The notes: a model not told the origin generated them from the letters alone. A DNA stretch of 64,000 nucleotides from Deinococcus psychrotolerans (GCF_003860465.1 NZ_CP034183.1:2497501-2561500), one strand, 5' to 3'; positions 1 through 7,186 are shown, numbered from the stretch's first letter. A program made the numbers and translations.

Positions 1-203
1 CCCTTCGGCTTGGCTTCCACAATGCCGATGGCTTTGCCCTTCCAGAACAGCATGTAGTCACATGGCCCAGCAGCGGTGGGCACTTCTCGCAGTGCCACGC
101 CCCCAGCGGCAAACAGATTGGCGGCTTTGTAGTCCTGAACGGCCCAGCCTGCGGCGCGGAGCTGGGCGTCAATTAGCAGGCGGGCCTGCTCTTCGGGTTT
201 CAC
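1..203 (-). CDS. Type I restriction R-subunit-like protein, N-terminus (partial)
   Basis: A minus-strand frame enters from the left edge and begins at a GTG at 203. The visible 67 residues read KPEEQARLLIDAQLRAAGW at the start, then a V-Q-D-Y motif, then CDYMLFWKGKAIGIVEAKP at the edge. This matches the start of HsdR-type (EcoEI-like) type I restriction subunits. In that family the D...E-x-K residues of this N-terminal domain form the nuclease centre, and a DEAD-type translocase follows. No clear Shine-Dalgarno precedes the GTG, and a start further upstream in frame cannot be excluded. The gene is divergent from the small ORF at 390, and a palindrome lies between them at 297-309. The helicase part is outside the window, so whether the enzyme is intact is unknown. 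Confidence 0.7.
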   Translation of the reverse strand, partial: MKPEEQARLLIDAQLRAAGWAVQDYKAANLFAAGGVALREVPTAAGPCDYMLFWKGKAIGIVEAKPK

Positions 204-296
204 GTTTCTAGTTTCGCATGTCTTGAGCAGGGATACGGGTAACTGTGAGCGCTCTATGGGTTTGTCCTTCTAAAGTGGGCTGAGCCATCTATCTTT

Positions 297-309
297 TTCG
301 TTCAACGAA
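297..309. promoter_or_regulatory. Palindromic operator candidate, copy 1
   Basis: TTCGTTCAACGAA is a 13-bp palindrome with half-sites TTCGTT and AACGAA around a central C. It lies in the divergent gap between the R-subunit-like gene (start 203, minus) and the small ORF at 390 (plus). The reverse complement of the same sequence occurs at 1352-1364, and a one-mismatch relative at 5528-5540. All three sit upstream of accessory genes, which suggests binding sites for one regulator. That regulator is not identified here. Confidence 0.5.
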
Positions 310-389
310 CAATCCGTCTCCTTGAAAGACTGATCGTCAAGGAAGTAATCAAGACGGTTGATTACCTCTGCTCAGGCGAGGAGAAGCGG

Positions 390-860
390 ATGGAAGAAGA
401 GTTAGGGTCGGTGGACAGCTTGGAAAGCTCTAACGAGGCACGGCAAGGCAGGGAAGCACCACAAGACATTCAGGCGCAGTGGCGGCAGGAAATAGCATTC
501 TTGGGGCCATTGGTCAACAGTGTGGAAGCGGGCGCAGAGGGACGACTCATCGTTTCACTGGGTCACGCGCCCGTGGTGGTGCGGGTGTCGCAAACGGAGG
601 ACGGCACGCGGGCAGAGTTTCCGGTGGGCTGCGTCCCCAAACGGCGCGGGGCGCTGGCCACTTTGCTGGCCCACAACGCAGATAGCTTCTGGGTGTACAG
701 CGTCGCCGATCACGCGCCGGAGAGTCAGACTGTTTTGGCGATATTGGAAACCACCATCGTGACCGACGAGCTACTGCCGGGCCTGCTACTGATGGCTTGG
801 CAAAGTTGGTGCCGCAACCAGGGCTTGCTCAGGATATTGAGGGGGGAGTTTGATGACTGA
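390..860 (+). CDS. Unknown small protein, paralogue of the next gene
   Basis: 156 aa with no signal peptide or membrane segment. A good ribosome site (GAGGAGAAGCGG) precedes the ATG. I do not recognise the family. The protein shows the same spacing of features as its downstream neighbour: an initial L-x-P, a charged strand region ending in V-x-V, a V-G-x-x-P turn, an L-x-x-x-N motif, then a long helical tail with a conserved W. This layout resembles the small alpha/beta fold of YbjN or CesT-type secretion chaperones, but only as a guess by eye. Its stop overlaps the start of the next gene by 8 bp, so the two are co-translated. The gene lies just downstream of operator candidate 297-309. Confidence 0.75.
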   Translation: MEEELGSVDSLESSNEARQGREAPQDIQAQWRQEIAFLGPLVNSVEAGAEGRLIVSLGHAPVVVRVSQTEDGTRAEFPVGCVPKRRGALATLLAHNADSFWVYSVADHAPESQTVLAILETTIVTDELLPGLLLMAWQSWCRNQGLLRILRGEFDD

Positions 861-1305
861 AGAGAGTTTTCCAGCGGCAGCGTCGGGTAAAGACAACCAA
901 GTGCTTTACGGTCTACTCAACGAACTTAGGCCAATTCTTCGGACGTGGACATTCCCACAGCACTCAGAGCGGGGCGAGATGCTGCTTCTGTTCACTGACG
1001 GCACATCCATGCAGGTTTCACTGTTTGAGGAGTTTGGCCGCTTGGATGTTCGGGTGGGCAATGCCCCCAATCAAGAAGATGTGTCGGCCTGGGCGCTCCG
1101 GCGTAGCAACCAGATGCTCTGGAAAACGCGGGCCAACATCGTGGACGAGCAGCTACAATTCTACCTTCTGCGCTACTTTCGGCGGCAACTGTTCCTAGAC
1201 CGCTTGGTGGCCCTCGTGATTGAGGGCTGGGAACAAGCCCTTGTCTACCAAGGGGAGTTGAACATCTGGTGGAGCCGCCTCACGCCGACCAGCAACAGCA
1301 ATTAA
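853..1305 (+). CDS. Unknown small protein, tandem paralogue of the preceding gene
   Basis: 150 aa, starting at the ATG at 853. A strong ribosome site (GGGGGGAG) precedes it; a TTG at 850 is the alternative start. The stop of the preceding gene overlaps this start. By eye the protein aligns with that neighbour along most of its length: L-R-P-I, a strand with F-T-D-G-T, then V-R-V-G-N-A-P, L-R-R-S-N and a helical C-terminus with E-G-W-E-Q-A-L. The pair may work as a heterodimer. No catalytic motif is visible. A YbjN/CesT-like fold is possible but unproven, and no function is proposed. Confidence 0.75.
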   Translation: MTEESFPAAASGKDNQVLYGLLNELRPILRTWTFPQHSERGEMLLLFTDGTSMQVSLFEEFGRLDVRVGNAPNQEDVSAWALRRSNQMLWKTRANIVDEQLQFYLLRYFRRQLFLDRLVALVIEGWEQALVYQGELNIWWSRLTPTSNSN

Positions 1306-1351
1306 ACCGTTTCCGTCCATAAGCGCATTGTCAATCAGCACAATGCCCTAT

Positions 1352-1364
1352 TTCGTTGAACGAA
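1352..1364. promoter_or_regulatory. Palindromic operator candidate, copy 2
   Basis: TTCGTTGAACGAA is the exact reverse complement of the site at 297-309. It ends 20 bp before the ATG of the methyltransferase gene at 1385, where a bound repressor would block transcription or early elongation. Confidence 0.5.
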
Positions 1365-1384
1365 AAAATGTGAGAGAATAAGAT

Positions 1385-2446
1385 ATGACCAGAGCCGGAC
1401 GGACTTGGACGCTGTATCAGCGGCTCATTGGAGCGGTGGCCCAGCATTACGGCGCGTCACTTAGTGTTGACCTGACCCCGCAGCCTGCTGAAGAAGAACT
1501 CTTACGGCGCTTCAGTGCTGATCTGTCCAGTCAGAAGGCCCAGGATTTATTGCTGTCTCTCCCGCTCGGTATCAAGAACTTCAAATACCACCACCGCTAT
1601 ATTTCGCGTTGGGGGACTGATCGTCGCCGCCTGCTTTCGGAGGGGGGCAACTTTCAACTGCTCGAAGCACTCCATCAGGAAGACGCCGAAGGCAAACTGG
1701 TGGGCTTACAGCTCAGCGGAAATACTACCCAGCAACGCCGTCAACTCACCGAACATTTGCAGGCGCAGTTGCCGACGCTAGAAGGGCACGGCTGGCTGGC
1801 TCCCGCAGCGAGTCAAGGGCGCAAAGTGCGGGTCTTCGATGACCGTCAGGTGGTCTGGGTCTACCCACCCGATGAGGTTGAGTTTTACGAAGGCTTACAC
1901 CCCTTTGTCGTTCGCAGCTTGATCGCCCGTTATGTGCCGGAGCCGGGTATTGTGGCCGATCCGATGTCGGGTAGCGGCGTGATCGCACAGATGGCCACCG
2001 AGATGGGCCACCACGTCTGGGCTAGCGATATTGCGCCGACCAAGCCGTTTATCGCCGAGCTTGATCTCTTGAAGAAGCCATTGGGAGAAGTATTGGGCGA
2101 GCGTTACCTTACATCGGCTGATCTGGTGGCCATTCATCCCCCTCGGCCTCAATCGCTGGGGTATACGCCGGAACGGTACGAGGCATGGCTGACCGAAATC
2201 ATGAACAGTTGCTGGGCTGCCGTAAAAGCGGGCGGCTATCTGGCGCTTATCGTTCCGATCCAGTCTGATTTTGACGTGCTGAGTCGGGCGCAACAGGCCA
2301 TGCGGTGTTCCGCCTGTGCTGAGTTCAACTTGGATATTGAGGAGCTGACCGCCACCCACGTCGCTGTTTCGCGTGACGGGCGGGAGGGCTGGCATGTGTT
2401 GGTGCTTCAGTCGCCGCCGATTAACGAAGAGCCTGCTGAGGACTGA
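1385..2446 (+). CDS. SAM-dependent methyltransferase, probable DNA methylase with an atypical catalytic motif
   Basis: 353 aa. Residues 1-185 are an unrecognised N-terminal region. A Rossmann-type methylase follows. Motif I (SAM binding) is D-P-M-S-G-S-G at about residue 192, followed by A-S-D-I at the end of the next strand. The catalytic-loop position at about residue 251 reads D-L-V-A-I-H-P-P-R-P. In amino-methylating DNA methylases this motif is usually (N/D/S)-P-P-(Y/F/W), so H-P-P-R is a clear departure. The D-P-x-x-G-S-G form of motif I favours an N4/N6 DNA methylase ancestry over a small-molecule enzyme. The gene lies between the unknown pair and a phosphatase, near an R-subunit-like gene, which suggests but does not prove a modification role. 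A GAGAG ribosome site precedes the ATG. Confidence 0.65.
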   Translation: MTRAGRTWTLYQRLIGAVAQHYGASLSVDLTPQPAEEELLRRFSADLSSQKAQDLLLSLPLGIKNFKYHHRYISRWGTDRRRLLSEGGNFQLLEALHQEDAEGKLVGLQLSGNTTQQRRQLTEHLQAQLPTLEGHGWLAPAASQGRKVRVFDDRQVVWVYPPDEVEFYEGLHPFVVRSLIARYVPEPGIVADPMSGSGVIAQMATEMGHHVWASDIAPTKPFIAELDLLKKPLGEVLGERYLTSADLVAIHPPRPQSLGYTPERYEAWLTEIMNSCWAAVKAGGYLALIVPIQSDFDVLSRAQQAMRCSACAEFNLDIEELTATHVAVSRDGREGWHVLVLQSPPINEEPAED

Positions 2447-2464
2447 GCAGAGTAGGGGGAGACT

Positions 2465-2911
2465 ATGAAGCTAAGCATCAGTGGCGTCCACGACTTTCCT
2501 GAACTTACTGGCGTACAGGCCGTCATCAGTATTGCTGACCCCGTTGAGGGACGCCCTGCTGTTCTGAACGGCCTGAGCGTGCCGATTCTTGACCTCGTTT
2601 TCCACGACACCGACGGCGACCCGCTGGACACGTTGCCTGAGAGCTGGCACTTAGAACGAGTGCAAGCGTTCCTGGCGCAGCACCAGCCTGAATGCTTACA
2701 CGTTCACTGTTACGCGGGAGTGAGCCGCAGCACGGCTATCGCCACCTTCGCTTTGGTCTGTCAATCGCCGGAGCTGAACGATCAGCAGATAGTTCACAGC
2801 GTTCTGGCAGTGCGACCTATGGCTGTGCCCAACAAGTTGATTCTGCGCCAGATTGACGCTTTGACGGGCCGTAAGCTAAGCCGAGTTTGGCGACGGGCCG
2901 CCCGCTTTTAA
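2465..2911 (+). CDS. Dual-specificity / tyrosine phosphatase-like protein
   Basis: 148 aa, preceded by a strong ribosome site (AGGGGGAG), 18 bp after the methyltransferase gene. The phosphatase signature H-C-Y-A-G-V-S-R-S lies at residues 81-89 and fits H-C-x5-R-(S/T). Cys82 would be the nucleophile and Arg88 the phosphate-binding residue. The C-terminal V-R-P-x-A-x-P-N-x-x-L-I helix is typical of small bacterial enzymes of this class. The last base of the TAA stop at 2911 is also the first base of the terminal repeat of the adjacent mobile cassette. The cassette may therefore have replaced the native 3' end and clipped a few residues. The substrate is unknown. Confidence 0.8.
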   Translation: MKLSISGVHDFPELTGVQAVISIADPVEGRPAVLNGLSVPILDLVFHDTDGDPLDTLPESWHLERVQAFLAQHQPECLHVHCYAGVSRSTAIATFALVCQSPELNDQQIVHSVLAVRPMAVPNKLILRQIDALTGRKLSRVWRRAARF

Positions 2912-2932
2912 GCTTAGGACTTACGCGAAACT
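2911..2932 (+). repeat. Left terminal inverted repeat of the cassette
   Basis: AGCTTAGGACTTACGCGAAACT, perfectly complementary to 4203-4224. The match stops at 2933. Confidence 0.9.
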
Positions 2933-3321
2933 GGGCAAATTTGAGATTCTGAGCTGGTGGGAAGACCTCGAAGAGTCAATCGAAAACGGTACTGCGAGTT
3001 TTGGCTGCAACACAGATCAATCGGACACAGACCTATTTTGCTGACCACATCGACGACAACGTTTTCGGAGTGTCATGGTTATGACTCCTATGATCGGGGC
3101 TTAACTCCACCTGCGCAGAATTGACTGAAGCCCGGTAACAACGTTGTCAGAGTGACTTGGGCATCCTGTTCGGTGGAGTGGAAACTCTTGGCGCTCCTGT
3201 ACTTCCTCTTGAGGTGCCTTTCAAACGGATGCGCAGCAAGGGTTTGACCGTACTCTTCAACTTCATCTCCTTCTCTAAAAAAGCAGGGCCACTATGCAAC
3301 CTCTCAAGTCCGGAGAATCCT

Positions 3322-4086
3322 ATGATTGTGTCTATACGTTTTTTGCTGGCTTCTTTACTCCTCTCGCAGCTGAGTTTCGGTGCGCAGGCACGAACCTACG
3401 ATCAGGTTCGTTCCAGTGGTGTATTGCGGCTGGCCACGAGCGCTGATTACGAGCCGTTCAACTACCTCAAAAACAATCAGTTCACTGGCTTTGAAGTCGA
3501 GTTGGGGAACCTGCTGGCCAAACAGATGAATCTCAAGCCAGTATGGGTCAAGGTGGATTTCGACTCGCTACTGAATGACTTCGACAAAAGTAATTATGAT
3601 GTGGTGATCGCGTCTCACGCGATGACATCTACCCGGGCCAAGATCGTAGATTTTACGCAACCGCATTACTGCGGCGGCAACTTGCTGCTGGCCCTCAAAG
3701 GTGGGCCGCTCACCACCAAAGCTTTGGAAAACAAGACGCTCGGTGCCGAGTCGGGCAGCGTCAACCTCACTTTTTTACAAAAATTACCATTCAAAAAACA
3801 GATCAAGGTCTACCCTTCGACCGAAGCCACTTACCGAGCAGTGGCCCTCGGCCAAGTTGACGCTGCCCTCACCGATCGTTTCGGTGCCGCCAGCGCCGTC
3901 AAGCTTTATCCCAAGGCCAATCTGGTGCTTGGTGAGGTGCTCTGGCGTGTCGCCAGCGGCATGGCCGTGAGTAAGGGCAATGCCACTTTGAAAACAGCAC
4001 TCAATACAGCGTTGGCGACCGTTTTGAAGGACGGTTCCTACCACAAGCTTTCGCTGCAATACTTTGACGATGACATTCGTTGCTGA
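3322..4086 (+). CDS. Amino-acid ABC transporter substrate-binding protein (family 3), cassette cargo
   Basis: 254 aa from the ATG at 3322, which has CGGAGA upstream; the frame is open further upstream but without a better start. The N-terminus IVSIRFLLASLLLSQLSFGAQA is a Sec signal peptide. The mature part has the family 3 pattern: G-V-L-R-L-A-T-S-A-D-Y-x-P-F, G-F-E-V-E-L, Y-D-V-V-I-A, then R-A-K-I-V-D-F-T-Q-P. Such proteins bind amino acids or opines in the periplasm and deliver them to a membrane permease and ATPase. Neither partner is present here, and the gene is the sole passenger between the terminal repeats. It may serve a chromosomal permease or act as an orphan binding protein. Confidence 0.85.
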   Translation: MIVSIRFLLASLLLSQLSFGAQARTYDQVRSSGVLRLATSADYEPFNYLKNNQFTGFEVELGNLLAKQMNLKPVWVKVDFDSLLNDFDKSNYDVVIASHAMTSTRAKIVDFTQPHYCGGNLLLALKGGPLTTKALENKTLGAESGSVNLTFLQKLPFKKQIKVYPSTEATYRAVALGQVDAALTDRFGAASAVKLYPKANLVLGEVLWRVASGMAVSKGNATLKTALNTALATVLKDGSYHKLSLQYFDDDIRC

Positions 4087-4202
4087 ATTTTATCTGGATG
4101 CTTAACATCGTTACTGGCAAGGGCAGCAAAGAAAACGATCTACGCGCTGAATTTCGGTCTTCTTGAAGACTACATGCGCAAGCAACTGAAAACCCATCTC
4201 TG

Positions 4203-4224
4203 AGTTTCGCGTAAGTCCTAAGCT
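4203..4224 (-). repeat. Right terminal inverted repeat of the cassette
   Basis: Exact reverse complement of 2911-2932. Confidence 0.9.
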
Positions 4225-4237
4225 CACACCCAAAATG

Positions 4238-4268
4238 AAGCGCCCTGGCCGAATATGTCAGGGCGCTT
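4238..4268 (-). terminator. Terminator of the VWA gene
   Basis: A perfect 10-bp stem, AAGCGCCCTG with CAGGGCGCTT, around an 11-nt loop. It lies 17 bp past the minus-strand stop of the VWA gene. Read on the minus strand it is followed by CATTTTGGG, so the T-tract is weak. Confidence 0.65.
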
Positions 4269-4284
4269 CTGTGATGTTGTGGGG

Positions 4285-5523
4285 TCAGTTCTGTTCTCGC
4301 CCCGTCATCTTGTCATACGACTGCTTGCGGGCCACTTTGCTGACTGAGGCGCGGTCGTGGCGGCGCAGGCGGGCTTCCAGGTCAGCAAGCTGCTGCAACT
4401 CGGTTTGTAAGGAAACGCCTGAGCGCATTCCTTCTACCATTAAGCGGTTCCGCAGCCCGCTGATGAGTACCGACGCTCCGCTGAGGTCGCCCACATCGGC
4501 CAGTCGAGCGATTTCTCGTTGTGCCCGCGCTACCAGCAGACGTTCGCGGGCTTGCACCACCTCGGCGTGTTCTGGTGCGCTCCCGTTGAGCGGTGCGGCA
4601 GGCAGATGGATGCTGAGACGTTCGGTCTGGCGTTCGCCCTGGTGGTCATCCCAAGCCAAGCGAAGTTCCAAAGTTGTTTTGGCTTGTACTTCCAGCCGGT
4701 AAACGAGGTCGAGCGTCTGACCAGAGCGCAGAGGTGGCAGGGCGCTGCGGCCTGTTGACAGTCTCGGCAGATCGTTGAGGGCGTCTTTGACCACTGCGCC
4801 CTTGATGCCTAGACTGACTCGCCTCCCCAGTGTGCCCCGTAAACTGTGGAGTTCAGCTTCAAAAATGCCTGATAGCTCGTCTGGCCGCTCGGCGAAGTGG
4901 TAGTTGCCGTCCCCCGCTCCGGCGAGCTGTTCCAACAGCTGCTCGTCGTATCGCAGGCCGACGCCTACGCTGCTGCTGCTGACGCCTTGAATCTGGGCGA
5001 CAGAGAACTGGGCAGCCAGCCCACTTGGGTCACGCAAGCCCACATTGGCGCGGCCATCAGTCAGCAGCAGAGTGCGGGAGAGCCGTCCCTCCAGCGCCCC
5101 CGGCATCAATAAGCTGGAGGCGGTCTGCCATCCGGCATACAGGGCCGTGCTGCCGCCCACCCTTAGACCGTCAACTAAACGCTCTAAGGCGGCGAGATCA
5201 GTGACGGGTTGCAGGGGAAAAACCACCTCGGCGTGGCTGTGGAACGTCACCAGCGCGATTCGGTCGCTGGGCTGAAGCTGGCTCAAAATGAGTTTGGTGG
5301 CGGCTTTAGCCAGTTCCAGCGGCAAGCCTTTCATGCTGCCGCTGACATCAATGGCGAGGGCCAAGTCAAGCGGCTGACGCTGGCTGGATTCGGCTTGCGG
5401 CACTTGGACTCGTATGAGCACGTCAAGGGTGTCGTGGCTGCCAGTGGGAAGAAAGGTGTTGAGGGGCCGGTTAGCGATCACGGTCAAGATTGGTTTCATG
5501 CCCGTAGGATCGTACAGGCCCAT
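4285..5523 (-). CDS. VWA-domain protein
   Basis: 412 aa without an obvious signal peptide. A von Willebrand A domain occupies about residues 50-230. Its metal-ion-dependent adhesion site is visible: D-V-S-G-S-M, then a threonine in G-G-S-T-A-L-Y, then L-L-T-D-G. The rest is a beta-rich region and a helical, Arg-rich C-terminus. VWA proteins of this build usually mediate metal-dependent protein contacts; the partner is unknown. The second Met (MKPILT, at 5499) is an alternative start. Neither start has a strong ribosome site. A variant of the accessory-region palindrome lies 5 bp upstream of the first ATG. Confidence 0.85.
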   Translation of the reverse strand: MGLYDPTGMKPILTVIANRPLNTFLPTGSHDTLDVLIRVQVPQAESSQRQPLDLALAIDVSGSMKGLPLELAKAATKLILSQLQPSDRIALVTFHSHAEVVFPLQPVTDLAALERLVDGLRVGGSTALYAGWQTASSLLMPGALEGRLSRTLLLTDGRANVGLRDPSGLAAQFSVAQIQGVSSSSVGVGLRYDEQLLEQLAGAGDGNYHFAERPDELSGIFEAELHSLRGTLGRRVSLGIKGAVVKDALNDLPRLSTGRSALPPLRSGQTLDLVYRLEVQAKTTLELRLAWDDHQGERQTERLSIHLPAAPLNGSAPEHAEVVQARERLLVARAQREIARLADVGDLSGASVLISGLRNRLMVEGMRSGVSLQTELQQLADLEARLRRHDRASVSKVARKQSYDKMTGREQN

Positions 5524-5527
5524 TGAG

Positions 5528-5540
5528 TTCTTTGAACGAA
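5528..5540. promoter_or_regulatory. Palindromic operator candidate, variant copy 3
   Basis: TTCTTTGAACGAA differs from the site at 1352-1364 at one position. It lies 5 bp upstream of the VWA gene start, where binding could block its expression. It is weaker evidence than the two exact copies because one half-site is imperfect. Confidence 0.35.
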
Positions 5541-5767
5541 ATCGGCTTAGGGGCTAGATTGTCGGTCTCTAACACTCCACTGGCTCAATTTGCAGAGAAC
5601 TCTAGGGCTAAACCACTTGAGGCTGTGCCAGATGGCAAATTCGCCGCTCAATCCGTTGCCCATTTGTCGCCCATTGGCTCGGAAAAAGTTGTGTTTTGAC
5701 GCCCAAGTGATCCCCACGAAGCCCAACACTCTGTATCAAAATGTTCTAGTGCTATAACAATAGAAAA
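5541..5767. other. Low-GC intergenic stretch without a convincing gene
   Basis: This stretch between the VWA gene and the terminator at 5768 is less GC-rich than its surroundings. A 60-codon minus-strand frame is present but has no ribosome site or recognisable protein. I see no RNA gene in it. Confidence 0.5.
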
Positions 5768-5784
5768 TGCCGTCTGGGACGGCA
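5768..5784 (-). terminator. Bidirectional terminator hairpin next to the tRNA fragment
   Basis: TGCCGTC-TGG-GACGGCA forms a 7-bp stem with A/T runs on both sides (TTTTC and CTTTTTG on the minus strand). It lies about 68 bp downstream, in tRNA sense, of the broken tRNA-Arg and may be the terminator of the original tRNA gene. Confidence 0.6.
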
Positions 5785-5851
5785 AAAAGTTATGGTGCTA
5801 AGGTAGTTAAAAGCTGTCTCAGACGCCCTCAAAAACGAGGTGAGCCATCAT

Positions 5852-5890
5852 TTAGAAGGCGGTTGCTCTATCCATCTGAGCTAAGGGTGC
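5852..5890 (-). pseudogene. 5' half of tRNA-Arg(UCU), cut after the anticodon loop
   Basis: On the minus strand the 39 bases start GCACCCTTAGCTCAGATGG and run through an acceptor 5' strand, a complete D arm, the 5' strand of the anticodon stem (ACCGC) and the loop CTTCTAA with anticodon TCT. After that, homology to tRNA stops: the expected GCGGT and the T arm are absent, and no matching 3' half follows within 300 bases. The sequence cannot make a functional tRNA. A clean break at the anticodon loop is what an integrase attachment site in that loop would leave. A decayed tRNA gene is the simpler alternative. Confidence 0.75.
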
Positions 5891-6052
5891 ACATTGGGGG
5901 TGCTGAAAACTCGAAGTTTCCCACGTTCCCGACCGAAGAACTGTAGCACCTCCGCGCCACGTTTTGAAGTCTGGGTGCTTTGCGCCCTCGCCCGCTCCTC
6001 AAGCTCGCCCGCCGTCAGAGTTGCGTGAGGCGCGTTTCTTTAGGCTCTCGGG

Positions 6053-7186
6053 ATGGAAGCGCTTTCTCAAGACGTGCTGCACGAACTCCTCACCCTCATT
6101 GTCAAAGCCGGAGCCAGCGATGTTCACTTTCGAGCGGGCAGCCCAGCCAGCGGCCGCATCTGCGGAGAGCTGCGCCGCTTCGGGGCCGAGCGCCTGAGTG
6201 CCGAACAAATGGAGCAGTTTACCCGCTTGATGCTGCCCCGCGCCGATCAATGGAGCGAATTTACCGTGCGGCGCGACGCCGACTTTGCTTACAGCGTGCC
6301 GGGCTTGGCCCGCTTTAGGGTCAATGCTTATTATCAGCGCGGCTCCATCGGCATGATTATGCGGGTTATCGAAGACAAACCGATTCCCACCTTTGAGCAG
6401 CTCGGCCTACCGCAAACCACCTTCGAGTCGTTGGTGGCCCACGAGCGCGGCCTGATTTTGGTGACTGGCCCTACTGGAAGCGGCAAAACCACCACGCTGG
6501 CCTCGATGATCGATCACATCAACGCCCACGAGCCGGTCAACATCTTGACGCTCGAAGACCCGATTGAGATTTTGCACCCGGATAAGCGGGCCAGCGTTTC
6601 TCAGCGCGAACTCGGCAGCGACACCCTCTCGTTCGCGGCGGGCCTACGGGCCTCGATGCGCCAAGATCCCGACGTGATCTTGATCGGTGAAATGCGCGAC
6701 AAAGAGACGGTGGAAGCGGCTCTCTCGGCGGCGCAAACTGGCCACCTCGTCTTCAGCACCCTGCACACCATGGACGCCATGCGGACGGTGACGCGCATCA
6801 TCGATTTTTTTGCGCCGCACGAGCGCCACCAGATTCGGCAGGGCCTGTCCGAGAGCTTGGTGGGCGTGGTCAGCCAGCGGCTGCTGCCCAAAGTTGGTGG
6901 CGGGCGGGTGCTGGGATTAGAAGTGATGCTCGGCACATCTACCATCCGTGAGTGCCTCAAGCAAGAAGACAAGTTTGAAGAAATTAAGCAGGCCGTCGAG
7001 GAAGGCTCGCTGCACGGCATGCAGACCTTCGATCAGCATCTGGTGGAACTGGTGCGCTTGGGCCAGCTCAGCCGCGAGGATGCCCTGCAAGCCGCCACCC
7101 GCCCCCACGAAGTCAAGATCAAGCTGATGCAGATCAGTTACGCCTCGGCGCAGGCTACGCGGCCCAGCGAAGCGGCGGCGAGTTAA
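6053..7186 (+). CDS. pilT: Type IV pilus retraction ATPase, PilT/PilU family
   Basis: 377 aa, close to the family's usual length. It powers retraction of type IV pili in the cytoplasm, and so twitching motility and DNA uptake. The secretion-ATPase core is clear: Walker A G-P-T-G-S-G-K-T-T at about residue 139, the Asp box L-T-L-E-D-P-I-E, Walker B D-P-D-V-I-L-I-G-E-M-R-D at about 207, and the His box S-T-L-H-T-M-D-A. G-M-Q-T-F-D-Q-H-L near the C-terminus is typical of PilT. The PilT-specific A-I-R-N-L-I-R-E motif is replaced by S-T-I-R-E-C-L-K-Q, so a PilU-like paralogue is possible. The -10 TAGGCT (6041-6046) ends 6 nt before the ATG, giving a leaderless transcript. Confidence 0.9.
   Translation: MEALSQDVLHELLTLIVKAGASDVHFRAGSPASGRICGELRRFGAERLSAEQMEQFTRLMLPRADQWSEFTVRRDADFAYSVPGLARFRVNAYYQRGSIGMIMRVIEDKPIPTFEQLGLPQTTFESLVAHERGLILVTGPTGSGKTTTLASMIDHINAHEPVNILTLEDPIEILHPDKRASVSQRELGSDTLSFAAGLRASMRQDPDVILIGEMRDKETVEAALSAAQTGHLVFSTLHTMDAMRTVTRIIDFFAPHERHQIRQGLSESLVGVVSQRLLPKVGGGRVLGLEVMLGTSTIRECLKQEDKFEEIKQAVEEGSLHGMQTFDQHLVELVRLGQLSREDALQAATRPHEVKIKLMQISYASAQATRPSEAAAS

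Larger units (their letters stand above)
2911..4224. mobile_element. Transposase-less cassette bounded by perfect 22-bp terminal inverted repeats
   Basis: The segment begins with AGCTTAGGACTTACGCGAAACT (2911-2932). It ends at 4203-4224 with the exact reverse complement, 22 of 22 bases. The 1,314-bp interior holds one complete gene, the amino-acid-binding protein at 3322-4086, and no recognisable transposase. About 390 bp of apparently non-coding DNA lies to its left. IS-type ends enclosing a passenger gene without transposase match the description of mobile insertion cassettes, which are moved in trans by a related IS. No clear target duplication is visible; the flanks read CTTTT before and CACAC after. 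An alternative is an IS remnant whose transposase was replaced. Confidence 0.75.

Noticed and set aside
2933..3321. Transposase remnants in the left part of the cassette
   Set aside because: I translated parts of this stretch and saw no DDE motif or recognisable transposase segment; it is left as non-coding.
5547..5729. 60-codon minus-strand frame
   Set aside because: No ribosome site, no -10 at the right spacing and no protein-like features.
5785..5851. Group I intron splitting tRNA-Arg at the anticodon loop
   Set aside because: No 3' half of the tRNA is found within the next 300 bases in the tRNA sense, and the terminator follows after about 68 bp.
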